From Streptomyces sp. NBC_00572 (GTDB lineage Bacteria > Actinomycetota > Actinomycetes > Streptomycetales > Streptomycetaceae): a stretch of 64,000 nt of DNA. The notes beneath the pieces were generated by a model. It was not told the origin of the DNA and ran no database searches. It saw only the letters and a list, made by a program, of their open reading frames with translations. Below, piece after piece: positions 8,601-16,953 of this stretch; the first letter of the stretch is position 1, and each line of letters starts with the position of its first letter. Location: NCBI RefSeq assembly GCF_026341815.1, contig NZ_JAPENX010000001.1, forward strand, positions 4,154,001 to 4,218,000, read 5' to 3'. A program made the position numbers and the translations under genes.

Positions 8601-9254
8601 ATGCCGACCGCCCGCGAGGCCCTGCTCGACGCCGCGCTCGCCGCGCTCGCGCACCGGCCCTGGCCCGCCGTGCGCATGGCCGACCTCGCCACGGCCGCCC
8701 GGGTCTCCCGGCAGACCCTCTACAACGAGTTCGGCAGCAAGGAGGGCCTCGCCCGCGCCCTGGCGCGCAGGGAGGCCGACACCTATCTCCAAGGGGTGCG
8801 GCGGCTGCTCGCCGCCCCGGCCCCGCCCGAACGGAACCTTGTCGTCGTCGCCGAGTGGATCGTGACCCGGGCCGCCGCCCGGCCCGTGCTGCGGGCCCTG
8901 CTCACCGGCGCCTGGGACGAGCGGCTGCCCGCGCCCCGGCCCGCCAGACCCGGCGCGCGCCCCGCGGCCGTGCCCGCCCAGCGGCGCGCCGACGAGGGTC
9001 CGCCCGCGCCGGGCGAGCTGGTGGCGGCGACCGCGGCCTGCGCGGGCGAGCGCTGGGCGGCCGGCTGTGAACTTGCCGTACGCCTCGCCCTCAGCCATGT
9101 CGTGGCGCCCGTGATTCCCTCCGCGGAGGGCCGGCGGGCGGACGGTCAGTGCGCGGAGCCGGACAGCTGGAGCCCGATCACCCCGATGATGACCAGGCTG
9201 ATCGAGATGAGCTTGAGCGTGGAGACCACGTCACCGAGGAAGATCATTCCGTAG
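8601..9254 (+). CDS. TetR-family repressor with antisense-derived C-terminal tail
   Basis: 217 residues. The N-terminal helix-turn-helix is typical (DLATAARVSRQTLYNEFGSK, about 30-49). The ligand domain follows but has an Arg/Pro/Ala-rich stretch about 115-140. The natural end of the domain seems to be near LALSHVVAPV (about residue 170); the last 36 or so residues come from DNA that is antisense to the Gdx gene, with 109 bases of overlap. I infer loss of the original stop. RBS AGGAGG lies six bases before ATG 8601. It probably represses the convergent gdx gene or itself. Confidence 0.8.
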   Translation: MPTAREALLDAALAALAHRPWPAVRMADLATAARVSRQTLYNEFGSKEGLARALARREADTYLQGVRRLLAAPAPPERNLVVVAEWIVTRAAARPVLRALLTGAWDERLPAPRPARPGARPAAVPAQRRADEGPPAPGELVAATAACAGERWAAGCELAVRLALSHVVAPVIPSAEGRRADGQCAEPDSWSPITPMMTRLIEMSLSVETTSPRKIIP

Positions 9255-9469
9255 ATCGCCGTCCCGGCCGCCCCGATCCCGGTCCACACCGCGTACGCGG
9301 GGCCCACGTCGAGCTTCCGCAGGGCGATCGTGAGGAGGCCGAAGCTGCCCAGGGCGAAGGCCGCGAACGCGACCGTCGGCCACAGCCGGGTGAACCCGTG
9401 CGAGAGCTTGAGGCAGACCGCGAACCCCGTCTCCAGGAAGCCCGCCACCACCACCAGCAGCCACGCCAT
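9146..9469 (-). CDS. Small multidrug resistance protein, Gdx/SugE type (guanidinium exporter)
   Basis: 107 residues with four transmembrane helices. Glu in the first helix (GFLETGF, residue 13) is the proton/substrate-binding residue of SMR proteins. The stretch KLSHGFTRLWP and the motif YAVWTGIGAAGTAIYG are characteristic of the SugE/Gdx branch, which exports guanidinium in proton exchange as a dual-topology dimer. It is convergent with, and overlaps, the TetR gene. No guanidine riboswitch was recognised in its short leader; a palindrome overlies its probable promoter. Assignment to Gdx rather than EmrE-like is from motif memory. Confidence 0.85.
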   Translation of the reverse strand: MAWLLVVVAGFLETGFAVCLKLSHGFTRLWPTVAFAAFALGSFGLLTIALRKLDVGPAYAVWTGIGAAGTAIYGMIFLGDVVSTLKLISISLVIIGVIGLQLSGSAH

Positions 9470-9504
9470 CGTCAGTGCCTCCCACGCCGTCGGTGACTGC
9501 TTCG

Positions 9505-9523
9505 TCGCACTTGGTGCGATTAT
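9505..9523 (-). promoter_or_regulatory. Palindrome overlapping the gdx promoter
   Basis: TCGCAC-TTG-GTGCGA (9505-9519) is a perfect 6-bp-arm palindrome 36 bases before the Gdx start. On the minus strand a CATAAT -10-like element (9523-9518) overlaps it. This is where a TetR-type repressor would be expected to bind; the adjacent TetR gene is the obvious candidate. Confidence 0.45.
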
Positions 9524-9572
9524 GCACTTACCGGTCGTGGTCGTCCCTAAACGCGGACGCGACGCGGAAGGA

Positions 9573-10586
9573 TCAGTCGCCCTCGCGGCGCTCCCGCGTC
9601 GCCAGCAGCCGCCGCAGCGAGACCAGCCGCGCCGGATCGGCGTGCCCGTCCGCCACCCACGCGTCGAGCGCGCAGTCCGGCTCGTCGTGGCTGCACGCGC
9701 GCGGGCAGTTCTCCGTGCCCGGTACGAGATCGGGGAAGGCGAGGATCACCCGGGACGGGTCGACGTGGTGCAGACCGAAGGAGCGCACGCCCGGGGTGTC
9801 GATGACCCAGCCGCCCTCCTTGTCGTTCAGCGGCAGGGCGAGCGCGGAGGTGGTGGTGTGCCGGCCGCGGCCCGTGACCGCGTTGACGACACCCGTGGTC
9901 CGCCGTCGCTCCGGCGGGACCAGGGCGTTGACCAGCGTCGTCTTTCCGACACCGGAGTGCCCGACGAACGCGGTCGTCCGGCCCTTGAGGTGCTCGTGGA
10001 CCCGCTCGGCGGCGACCCCGTCCACGAACTCGTCGCGGGTGGTCACCACGTACGGCACGCCCAGCGCGCCGTACATGTCCAGCAGGGTGTCCGGCGACGC
10101 CAGGTCCGACTTGGTGAGGACGAGCAGCGGGGTGAGGCCGCCGTCGTACGCGGCGACCAGACAGCGGTCGATCAGCCGGGGGCGCGGCTCGGGGTCGGCG
10201 AGCGCGGTGACGATCGCCAGCTGGTCGGCGTTGGCGACGACCACCCGCTCGTACGGGTCGTCGTCGTCGGCCGTGCGGCGCAGCACCGAGCTGCGCTCAC
10301 TGATCCGCACGATCCGGGCGAGGGTGTCCTTCTCTCCGGACAGGTCGCCGACGAGCGAGACCCGGTCGCCGACCACGGCGGCCTTGCGGCCCAGTTCGCG
10401 CGCCTTCATCGCGGTCACCGCCCGGTCGTCGACCAGGACGGTCAGCCGCCCGCGGTCGACGGTGAGGACCATGCCCTCGACGGCGTCCTCGTGCTTGGGG
10501 CGGATGGTGGTCCGGGGACGGGTGCCCTTGCGGTTGGGCCGCTGGCGGATGTCGTCCTCGTCGGTGTGCTTGCCGTAACGCCGCAT
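9573..10586 (-). CDS. rsgA: Ribosome small-subunit biogenesis GTPase RsgA
   Basis: 337 residues. Circularly permuted GTPase: an OB-like N-terminal domain, then G4 (TKSD) before G1 (GHSGVGKTTL) and G3 (DTPG), and a C-terminal zinc finger with Cys/His (CPRACSHDEPDCAL). RsgA hydrolyses GTP on the 30S subunit late in maturation. The N-terminus is basic (RQRPNRKGTRPRTTIRPK), suited to rRNA contact. It lies four bases after aroA and is surely cotranscribed with it. Confidence 0.95.
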   Translation of the reverse strand: MRRYGKHTDEDDIRQRPNRKGTRPRTTIRPKHEDAVEGMVLTVDRGRLTVLVDDRAVTAMKARELGRKAAVVGDRVSLVGDLSGEKDTLARIVRISERSSVLRRTADDDDPYERVVVANADQLAIVTALADPEPRPRLIDRCLVAAYDGGLTPLLVLTKSDLASPDTLLDMYGALGVPYVVTTRDEFVDGVAAERVHEHLKGRTTAFVGHSGVGKTTLVNALVPPERRRTTGVVNAVTGRGRHTTTSALALPLNDKEGGWVIDTPGVRSFGLHHVDPSRVILAFPDLVPGTENCPRACSHDEPDCALDAWVADGHADPARLVSLRRLLATRERREGD

Positions 10587-10589
10587 GAC

Positions 10590-11921
10590 TCAGGCCCCGA
10601 GCATTTCGGTCCACATCCTAGGGAAGTCGGGCAAGGTCTTCGCCGTCGTGGCCACGTCCTCGATCTCCACGCCCTCGACCGCGAGGCCGATGATCGCGCC
10701 CGCCGTCGCCATGCGGTGGTCGTGGTACGTGTGGAAGACGCCGCCGTGCAGCGGGCGCGGGCGGATGTGGAGACCGTCCTCGGTCTCGGTCACGTCGCCG
10801 CCCAGCTCGTTGATCTCCTTGGTGAGCGCCGCGAGCCGGTCGGTCTCGTGGAGCCGCAGATGGGCGACCCCGCGCAGGGTGGACGGGGAGTCCGCGAGGG
10901 CCGCGACCGCCGCGATGCCGGGGGTCAGCTCGCCGACCTCGCCGAGGTCCACGTCGATGCCGTGGATCCGGCCCGTACCGGTGAAGGTCAGACCCTCCTC
11001 GGTCAGCTCGCAGGTGCCACCCATTTCGGTGAAGATCTCCCGCAGCGCGTCACCGGGCTGGGTGGTTCGCGCGGGCCAGGCCGGGACCGTCACCCGGCCG
11101 CCGGTGATCAGGGCGGCCGCCAGGAACGGCTGCGCGTTCGACAGGTCGGGCTCGACGACCAGGTCACGGCCGCGCAGCGCGGACGGGGCCACCCGCCACA
11201 CGTCGGGGGCGCCGCCGTGCTCCGGCTCGTCGACCTGGGCGCCGACCGCGCGCAGCATGTCGACCGTCATCCGGATGTGCGGCAGCGACGGCAGTCGCGA
11301 GCCCACGTGCCGTACCTCCACGCCCTGGTTGAAGCGGGGCGCGGAGAGGAGCAGGGCGCTGACGAACTGGGAGGACGAGGAGGCGTCGATCTCGACCGTG
11401 CCGCCGTCCAGACCACCGGCGCCGTGCACGGTCATCGGCAGCGCGCCGCGGCTCTCGTCGTCGATGCGGGCGCCGAGGGCGCGCAGCGCGTCGATCACGC
11501 CGTGCAGCGGGCGCTCGTGGGAGCGGGGGTCGCCGTCGAAGCGCACCGGGCCGTCGGCGAGCGCCGCGACCGGGGGCAGGAAGCGCATGACCGTGCCGGC
11601 GTTGCCGACGTCGACGGTCGCGGGGCCGCGCAGCGGGGAGGGGATGATCCGCCAGGCCTCGCCGGAGCCGTCCGGGCCCACGCCCTCCTCGATCTTCACG
11701 CCGAGGGTACGGAGCGCCTCGGCCATCAGGAGGGTGTCGCGGGAGCGCAGCGGGCGGCGCAGCCAGCCCGGCTCGGACGCCAGCGCGGCGAGGACCAGGG
11801 CGCGGTTGGTGACCGACTTCGATCCGGGCACGGTGACGGTCGCGTCGACGGCGCCGCGGGCATACGGGGCGGGCCAGAGGTCGGTGGGCGGGTCGGTGTG
11901 CGCGGAGGTGGCTGCGGTCAT
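10590..11921 (-). CDS. aroA: 3-phosphoshikimate 1-carboxyvinyltransferase (EPSP synthase)
   Basis: 443 residues. It transfers enolpyruvyl from PEP to shikimate-3-phosphate in aromatic amino acid synthesis. The family motifs are in order: PGSKSVTNRALVLAAL near residue 30, GNAGTVMRFLPP near 100, RPLHGVIDALRALGA, then SNAQPFLAAALITGG and the C-terminal DHRMATAGA. ATG 11921 gives the normal length. First gene of the aroA-rsgA operon on the minus strand. Confidence 0.95.
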   Translation of the reverse strand: MTAATSAHTDPPTDLWPAPYARGAVDATVTVPGSKSVTNRALVLAALASEPGWLRRPLRSRDTLLMAEALRTLGVKIEEGVGPDGSGEAWRIIPSPLRGPATVDVGNAGTVMRFLPPVAALADGPVRFDGDPRSHERPLHGVIDALRALGARIDDESRGALPMTVHGAGGLDGGTVEIDASSSSQFVSALLLSAPRFNQGVEVRHVGSRLPSLPHIRMTVDMLRAVGAQVDEPEHGGAPDVWRVAPSALRGRDLVVEPDLSNAQPFLAAALITGGRVTVPAWPARTTQPGDALREIFTEMGGTCELTEEGLTFTGTGRIHGIDVDLGEVGELTPGIAAVAALADSPSTLRGVAHLRLHETDRLAALTKEINELGGDVTETEDGLHIRPRPLHGGVFHTYHDHRMATAGAIIGLAVEGVEIEDVATTAKTLPDFPRMWTEMLGA

Positions 11922-11941
11922 GGACTCACTGTACGGGGGAG

Positions 11942-12628
11942 TCAGAATCCCAGGAGCCAGCGCCCGCCGCCGATCAGGGACGAGATCGCGACCGCGTGGA
12001 AGAAGAACAGCCACACCCCGGCGGGCACGTGGGTGAGCCGCGAGAGCTGGTCCGCGTCCGAGTCGGGGGCGCCGCCGTGACGCCGTTTCGCCTGCAGCTC
12101 GAAGGCCGGGCGGACGCCGCCGAGCAGCAGGAACCAGACCACGGCGTACGCGAAGGTCGACTGGACCTCGGGGCCGGTCAGCAAGGAGACGAGGAGGAAG
12201 GCCGCACCCGTCAGGAGGACGGTGAGGATCCCGTACGCGTTGCGGACCATCACCAGCATCGCGAGCAGCAGGGCGGTCGCGGCCCAGAGGAGCAGGGTGG
12301 TCCGGTGGGTGCCGAGCAGAGCGGCGCCGCCGAGGCCGAGCAGGGGGGCGGCGGGGTATCCGGCGGCCAGGGTGAGGACCACGCCGACGCCGGTCGGCCG
12401 GCCCCGGCTCACGGTCAGTCCGCTGGTGTCCGAGTGCAGCCGGATCGCTTCGAGGCGGCGGCCGGTGGCGAGGGCCACCAGTCCGTGGCCGCCCTCGTGG
12501 GCGATGGTGATCGCGTTGCGGGCCGGCAGCCAGAGGGTGCGGAACACGGTCAGGCTCAGGGCGCACGCGGCGGTGAGGTAGACGATCCACTCTTCCGGAG
12601 CCGGCTGGGTGCCGAGGATCTCGGTCAT
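11942..12628 (-). CDS. M50-type membrane metalloprotease-like protein
   Basis: 228 residues with about six membrane helices. HEGGH near residue 43 is the zinc HExxH motif placed at a membrane edge, as in the M50 (site-2-protease-like) family of actinobacteria. A second ligand is not obvious; NAYGIL in a later helix is where the classic NPDG motif would fall. Activity is therefore likely but not certain. ATG 12628 is chosen; frame upstream of it looks non-coding. Divergent from the SRAP gene with only 50 bases between starts; downstream aroA follows by 20 bases. Confidence 0.78.
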   Translation of the reverse strand: MTEILGTQPAPEEWIVYLTAACALSLTVFRTLWLPARNAITIAHEGGHGLVALATGRRLEAIRLHSDTSGLTVSRGRPTGVGVVLTLAAGYPAAPLLGLGGAALLGTHRTTLLLWAATALLLAMLVMVRNAYGILTVLLTGAAFLLVSLLTGPEVQSTFAYAVVWFLLLGGVRPAFELQAKRRHGGAPDSDADQLSRLTHVPAGVWLFFFHAVAISSLIGGGRWLLGF

Positions 12629-12678
12629 TTCGCGGACGGCTCCTCGGTCGTGTTCGGGATCGTGGCAGTGTGGCACGT

Positions 12679-13494
12679 ATGTGCGGACGGTATGCAGCGA
12701 GTCGGCGGCCCGAGGACCTCGTCGGCCTTTTCGGAGTGGAGAAGTGGGAGCCGGAGGAGACTCTGGCCCCCGACTGGAACGTGGCCCCCACCAAAGAGGT
12801 CTGGGCCGTTCTGGAGCGTCCTCTGAAAGACGCGGAATCCCGGCGCCCGGTTCGTCAGCTGCGCGCACTGAAATGGGGCCTCGTGCCGTCCTGGTCGAAG
12901 ACCCCGGAGGGCGCCGCGCGGATGATCAACGCGCGGGCCGAGACCCTGGACGAGAAGCCCTCCTTCAAGCGGGCGTTCTCCGCCCGCCGGTGCATCCTCC
13001 CCGCCGACGGCTACTACGAGTGGGTGACCGGGGCGGGCGAGCGGGACCTGGAGGTCGAGGGGAGGAAGAAGCGGCCCCGCAAGCAGCCGTACTTCGTGAC
13101 CCCCGCGGACGGCTCCGTCTTCGCGATGGCCGGGCTCTACGAGTTCTGGCGCGACCGGACCCTGCCCGACGGCGACCCCCTGGCGTGGTGGGTGACCTGC
13201 TCGGTGATCACCACCGAGGCGGAGACCGGGCCGCTGGGCGTGGCCCCCGAGGAGGGCCCGCACTCGCTCGCCGACATCCACCCCCGGATGCCGCTGATGC
13301 TCACCGAGGACCGCTGGGACGCCTGGCTCGACCCGGCGCGCACGCACCCGGAGGAGCTGCGCGGGCTGCTCGCCGCTCCGCCGGAGGGCCTCATGCGGGC
13401 CTACCCGGTGGCGACCGCGGTCAGCAACGTCCGGAACAACGGCCCCGAACTTCTGACGGAACTGGAGGGCCCGGAGGTCGGCACGCTGTTCTGA
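12679..13494 (+). CDS. SRAP-family abasic-site protein (HMCES/YedK-like)
   Basis: 271 residues. SRAP proteins cross-link through an N-terminal cysteine to abasic sites in single-stranded DNA and shield them. The start is decided by chemistry: ATG 12679 gives M-C-G-R-Y, leaving Cys2 at the N-terminus after Met removal, whereas GTG 12670 would bury it. Other family residues are present: the Asn in WNVAPT, Glu in DGYYEW, and His in DIHPRMP. A basic insertion (GRKKRPRKQPY) lies after the glutamate. It is divergent from the M50 gene. The historical link with SOS is by family. Confidence 0.93.
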   Translation: MCGRYAASRRPEDLVGLFGVEKWEPEETLAPDWNVAPTKEVWAVLERPLKDAESRRPVRQLRALKWGLVPSWSKTPEGAARMINARAETLDEKPSFKRAFSARRCILPADGYYEWVTGAGERDLEVEGRKKRPRKQPYFVTPADGSVFAMAGLYEFWRDRTLPDGDPLAWWVTCSVITTEAETGPLGVAPEEGPHSLADIHPRMPLMLTEDRWDAWLDPARTHPEELRGLLAAPPEGLMRAYPVATAVSNVRNNGPELLTELEGPEVGTLF

Positions 13495-13533
13495 GACCCC
13501 GTCCCGCGCGCCGCCGGGCGGCAGGATGGAGGT

Positions 13534-14184
13534 GTGAGCGACGTGACAGAGTACGAGACCGTTTCGACCGACGCCGGAGAGGCCCGCGTCGCCTGGCACG
13601 AGGGGCCCGCGGGGACGAAGCCGTGGGCCGTCCTCGCCCTGGGCCACGGGGCCGGGGGCGGCATCGAGGCCCGCGACCTCCGGGCCCTGGCCGGTGCGCT
13701 GCCCGCCCGGGGCGTGACCGTCGCCCTCGTCGAGCAGCCCTGGCGGGTCGCGGGCAAGAAGGTCGCACCCGCCCCGAAGACCCTGGACACCGGCTGGCGC
13801 GGCCTCTGGCCCGTCCTCGCGAAACCGGGGCTTCCGGTGATCGCGGGCGGCCGCAGCGCCGGCGCCCGGGTCGCCTGCCGCACCGGGCAGGAGCTGGGCG
13901 CCCTCGCCGTCCTCGCGCTGAGCTTCCCCCTGCACCCGCCGGGCCGGCCGGAGAAGTCCCGCGCCGACGAACTCCTCGGCGCCGGCCTGCCGACGCTCGT
14001 CGTCCAGGGCGGCAACGACCCCTTCGGCCGCCCCGGGGAGTTCCCGGAAGGCTCGTACGGACTGGTCGAGATCCCGTACGGGGACCACGGCTTCGCCCTG
14101 CCGAAGCGCGCGCCGCTCGGCCAGGAAGCGGCCATGGAGCTGCTCGTGGAGGGCGTCGCCGAGTGGATCTCCGCTCTGCGCTGA
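13534..14184 (+). CDS. Alpha/beta hydrolase (TEX30/KANL3-like family)
   Basis: 216 residues. The fold is clear: ALGHGAGGGIEARDL (oxyanion loop), nucleophile elbow GGRSAGARVA with Ser near residue 110, acid region VVQGGNDPFG and a final His in GDHGFALP. This completes a Ser-Asp-His triad. The substrate is unknown. GTG 13534 stands six bases after a -10-like CAGGAT, so a leaderless message is plausible; GTG 13543, ten bases after GGAGG, is the alternative. Confidence 0.8.
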   Translation: MSDVTEYETVSTDAGEARVAWHEGPAGTKPWAVLALGHGAGGGIEARDLRALAGALPARGVTVALVEQPWRVAGKKVAPAPKTLDTGWRGLWPVLAKPGLPVIAGGRSAGARVACRTGQELGALAVLALSFPLHPPGRPEKSRADELLGAGLPTLVVQGGNDPFGRPGEFPEGSYGLVEIPYGDHGFALPKRAPLGQEAAMELLVEGVAEWISALR

Positions 14185-14189
14185 CGCCC

Positions 14190-14216
14190 GGGAATGTTGC
14201 GCCGGGGGCCATGGTT
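14190..14216 (+). promoter_or_regulatory. SigR-dependent promoter (sigRp2) of the sigR-rsrA operon
   Basis: GGGAAT (14190-14195) and GTT (14214-14216) are separated by exactly 18 bases, the known SigR promoter pattern GGAAT-N18-GTT. A start site just downstream would give a transcript that includes the upstream ATG at 14261, as described for the autoregulated sigRp2 in S. coelicolor. Confidence 0.85.
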
Positions 14217-14260
14217 GTTCCGTGCGTCGGTGTGAGAGCAAGGAAGAGGGAGTCCGTCGC

Positions 14261-15082
14261 ATGGGTTCGACCATCTGCCCGGAGCGCGCGCAGGCCGCTG
14301 ACCTCGACTGGACAGTGCTGCCCGCGCCCAAGGCCGCCCCTATTCGGGCGGCGGGTGGAGCGGTTCCTCGTCTATCCTCCGAAACGAGTGGGTCCGCCCT
14401 CGGGCTCGCCGCGGCGCTGGAGGAGGTGGGTCCGGTCACTGGGACCGACACAGGGACCGACGACGGCCCCGAGGAGACGACCGAGGAGCGCAACGCGCGC
14501 TTCGAGCGGGACGCACTCGGCTACCTCGACCAGATGTACTCGGCCGCGCTGCGCATGACGCGCAACCCCGCGGACGCGGAGGACCTGGTGCAGGAGACCT
14601 ACGCCAAGGCGTACGGATCCTTCCACCAGTTCCGCGAGGGTACGAACCTCAAGGCGTGGCTGTACCGCATCCTCACGAACACCTTCATCAACTCGTACCG
14701 CAAGAAGCAGCGTGAGCCCCAGCGCAGCGCCGCCGAGGAGATCGAGGACTGGCAGCTCGCCCGCGCCGAGTCGCACATGTCGACCGGTCTGCGCTCCGCC
14801 GAGTCGCAGGCGCTCGACCACCTCCCGGACTCCGACGTGAAGGAAGCGCTCCAGGCGATTCCCGAGGAGTTCCGCATCGCCGTCTATCTCGCGGATGTCG
14901 AGGGCTTTGCGTACAAGGAGATCGCGGACATCATGGGGACACCCATCGGTACGGTGATGTCCCGGCTGCACCGGGGTCGCCGCCAGCTGCGCGGCATGCT
15001 CGAGGACTACGCTCGCGACCGCGGGCTGGTACCCGCGGGCGCCGGAGAGTCGTCGAACGATCTGAAAGGCTCGGGCTCATGA
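14261..15082 (+). CDS. sigR: ECF sigma factor SigR (thiol-oxidative stress), with SigR' long isoform
   Basis: Two in-frame starts are supported. ATG 14261 gives a 273-residue SigR'; GTG 14426 gives the 218-residue SigR. The difference is exactly 55 codons, the same size as the degron-bearing extension reported in S. coelicolor, where SigR' is unstable and SigR stable. Sigma region 2 (about YLDQMYSAALRMTRNPADAE) and region 4 (IADIMGTPIGTVMSRL) are well conserved. SigR directs thioredoxin, mycothiol and proteolysis genes under disulfide stress and is held by RsrA, whose gene overlaps the stop by four bases. The purine run GGAGGAG abuts the GTG start. Confidence 0.95.
   Translation: MGSTICPERAQAADLDWTVLPAPKAAPIRAAGGAVPRLSSETSGSALGLAAALEEVGPVTGTDTGTDDGPEETTEERNARFERDALGYLDQMYSAALRMTRNPADAEDLVQETYAKAYGSFHQFREGTNLKAWLYRILTNTFINSYRKKQREPQRSAAEEIEDWQLARAESHMSTGLRSAESQALDHLPDSDVKEALQAIPEEFRIAVYLADVEGFAYKEIADIMGTPIGTVMSRLHRGRRQLRGMLEDYARDRGLVPAGAGESSNDLKGSGS
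14349..14385 (+). promoter_or_regulatory. Candidate constitutive promoter (sigRp1) inside the SigR' extension
   Basis: TATCCT at 14373-14378 is a good -10 element; no strong -35 is seen. A transcript from here would lack the ATG at 14261 and translate SigR only from GTG 14426, matching the two-promoter model known for sigR. The exact start is inferred. Confidence 0.4.
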
Positions 15083-15396
15083 GCTGCGGAGAGCCGCACG
15101 AGACGGATTGCTCGGAAGTCCTGGATCATCTGTACGAGTTCCTCGACCACGAGATGCCCGACAGTGACTGCACCAAGTTCGAGGTGCACTTCGAGGAGTG
15201 CTCCCCGTGCCTGGAGAAGTACGGCCTGGAGCAGGCGGTGAAGAAGCTCGTCAAGCGCTGCTGCGGCAGTGACGACGTCCCCACCGACCTGCGGTCCAAG
15301 GTCATGGGCCGGATCGACCTGATCCGCTCCGGGCACCTGGTGCCCGACCAGGAGATCACGCCGATCGTCCCGACGACACCGGCGCCCCAGGAGTAA
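15079..15396 (+). CDS. rsrA: Zinc-containing redox-sensing anti-sigma factor RsrA
   Basis: 105 residues. The ZAS zinc motif H37-x3-C41-x2-C44 (HFEECSPC) and the extra redox cysteines C11, C61 and C62 fall at the same positions as in characterised RsrA. Reduced, zinc-bound RsrA holds SigR; oxidation forms a disulfide, releases zinc and frees SigR. Its ATG overlaps the sigR stop (ATGA), which couples translation and keeps the pair in balance. Confidence 0.96.
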   Translation: MSCGEPHETDCSEVLDHLYEFLDHEMPDSDCTKFEVHFEECSPCLEKYGLEQAVKKLVKRCCGSDDVPTDLRSKVMGRIDLIRSGHLVPDQEITPIVPTTPAPQE

Positions 15397-15420
15397 CTCC
15401 CCCTTCCACAGAGGGAGGAT

Positions 15421-15456
15421 GAGGCCGTCGCGGCACGAACGCGACGGCCTCTTTCG
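15421..15456 (+). terminator. Intrinsic terminator after rsrA
   Basis: GAGGCCGTCGC (15421-15431) pairs with GCGACGGCCTC (15441-15451) around a 9-base loop and is followed by TTTCG. It closes the sigR-rsrA operon. Confidence 0.85.
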
Positions 15457-15537
15457 TATATCAGCTTGTATCACCCGATGGTGCTAATCGGCGCCACCCC
15501 GCCGTCCCGGGCCGCCCAACTCGCTAGCGTGACCGGC

Positions 15538-16953
15538 GTGATGGGCGTGAAGGTCATTCCGCGTGCGGCCCGCGTGTACATCGGCTGCGCCCTGCTCGGC
15601 GCCGGGGCGTCCGCCCTGCCCGCGCTGCGCCCCGGCGCGGCCACCCCCTGGGGCACGGTCGCGCTCCTCGCCACCCTGTACGCGCTCTGCGAGCTGCCCG
15701 CCCGCTGCCGCGTCATCGGCCGGGCGGTCGGCGGCTCCGTCCCCATGGGCACCGGCTCCTTCTTCCCCGTCCTCCTCGCCGCCGCCCTCCTCCTGCCGCC
15801 GGCCGCCGCCGCGCTCACCGCCCTGCCCGGCAGCCTCCTCGCCCGCGTGGACGAACCCCCGGCCGCCCCCCGCCGCGCCTGGCGGGCCGCCGCCACCGCC
15901 CTCGCCGTCTGGGCGGCCGCCCGGACAGCCGGGGCCCTCGGCTGCGCCGAGGCCCTCGGACACGGGCCCGAAGCCCCCGACTTCCCCTACGCGCTGCTGC
16001 CCGCGGGCGCCGCCGCGCTCACCTTCTGCCTGGTCCTGACCGCCCTCGACGGCGGCATCAGGGCGACCGCCGACGGACTGCCGCTCCGGGCCGCCTGGCG
16101 CGGGCTCCTCGGCCGGGCGCTCGCCCCGCACGCCGTGCACGGGCTCGCCGGACTGATGATGGCCGTCCTCTGGCGCAGCACGTACGGGCCGGTCTCGGCG
16201 CTCTTCGTGCTCCTCCCCATGTACATCTCCTGCTGGGTCTTCGCCCAGTACCACCGCGAGCGGGCCGCCCACCAGGCCACCATCCGCGCCCTCGTCCAGG
16301 CCGTCGACATCAAGGACCGCTACACCCGCGGCCACAGCGAGCGCGTCGGCCACGCCTCCGTCCTGATCGCCCGCGAGCTGGGCATGGCCGAGGAACGCCT
16401 CGACGTCGTACGGTTCGCCGGCATCCTGCACGACGTCGGCAAGCTGGGCGTGCCCACCCGGGTGCTCCGCAAGGACGGCCCGCTCACCCCCGAGGAGCGC
16501 CGGACCATCGAACTGCACCCGGAGTACGGACACGAGATGGTCCGGGGCATCGGCTTCCTCGGCGAGGCCCGGGCCGCGATCCTCCACCACCACGAACGGA
16601 TGGACGGCAGCGGCTACCCGTACGGGCTGCACGGCGACGAGATCCCCGAGTTCGCCCGGGTGGTGGCCGTCGCCGACGCCTTCGACGCCATGACCTCCAC
16701 CCGCTGCTACAGCCGCGCCCGCCCGGTGCCGACCGCCGTCGCCGAACTGGAGCGGTGCGCGGGCAGCCACTTCGACCCCCGGATGGTCGCCGCCCTCGTC
16801 CGGGCGCTGGACCGGCACGGCTGGCAGCCCGCCGTCACCGCCGACGAGACCGTGTCGGCGGGCCCGGCCGGCGGGGACGTGCCCCCGCCGCGCGAGGCCG
16901 GCGCGGCACGGCGACCGGAGGCACCCGGGACCAGGCCCAGGGAGCGCGCATGA
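15538..16953 (+). CDS. Membrane HD-GYP domain phosphohydrolase
   Basis: About 471 residues. The first 240 residues carry about six membrane helices (MASE-like sensor). The HD-GYP domain follows (about 260-430): GHSERVGHASVLIA, the HD pair in ILHDVGKLG, HPEYGHEMV, HHHERMDGSGYPYGL with the GYP motif, and VADAFDAMTS. HD-GYP domains hydrolyse cyclic di-GMP, a regulator of Streptomyces development; activity here is inferred from intact motifs. A Pro/Ala/Arg-rich tail ends the protein. The -10-like TAGCGT (15525-15530) is seven bases before GTG 15538, so translation may be leaderless; ATG 15541 is the alternative. Its stop overlaps the next gene by four bases. Confidence 0.87.
   Translation: MMGVKVIPRAARVYIGCALLGAGASALPALRPGAATPWGTVALLATLYALCELPARCRVIGRAVGGSVPMGTGSFFPVLLAAALLLPPAAAALTALPGSLLARVDEPPAAPRRAWRAAATALAVWAAARTAGALGCAEALGHGPEAPDFPYALLPAGAAALTFCLVLTALDGGIRATADGLPLRAAWRGLLGRALAPHAVHGLAGLMMAVLWRSTYGPVSALFVLLPMYISCWVFAQYHRERAAHQATIRALVQAVDIKDRYTRGHSERVGHASVLIARELGMAEERLDVVRFAGILHDVGKLGVPTRVLRKDGPLTPEERRTIELHPEYGHEMVRGIGFLGEARAAILHHHERMDGSGYPYGLHGDEIPEFARVVAVADAFDAMTSTRCYSRARPVPTAVAELERCAGSHFDPRMVAALVRALDRHGWQPAVTADETVSAGPAGGDVPPPREAGAARRPEAPGTRPRERA

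Noticed and set aside
9470..9572. Guanidine riboswitch in the leader of the Gdx gene
   Set aside because: The leader is about 100 bases and shows no paired ACGR-loop hairpins or ykkC-type core; a GGACGACC piece alone is not enough.
12670..12678. GTG start for the SRAP gene
   Set aside because: It would place three residues before the catalytic Cys2, which must be N-terminal.
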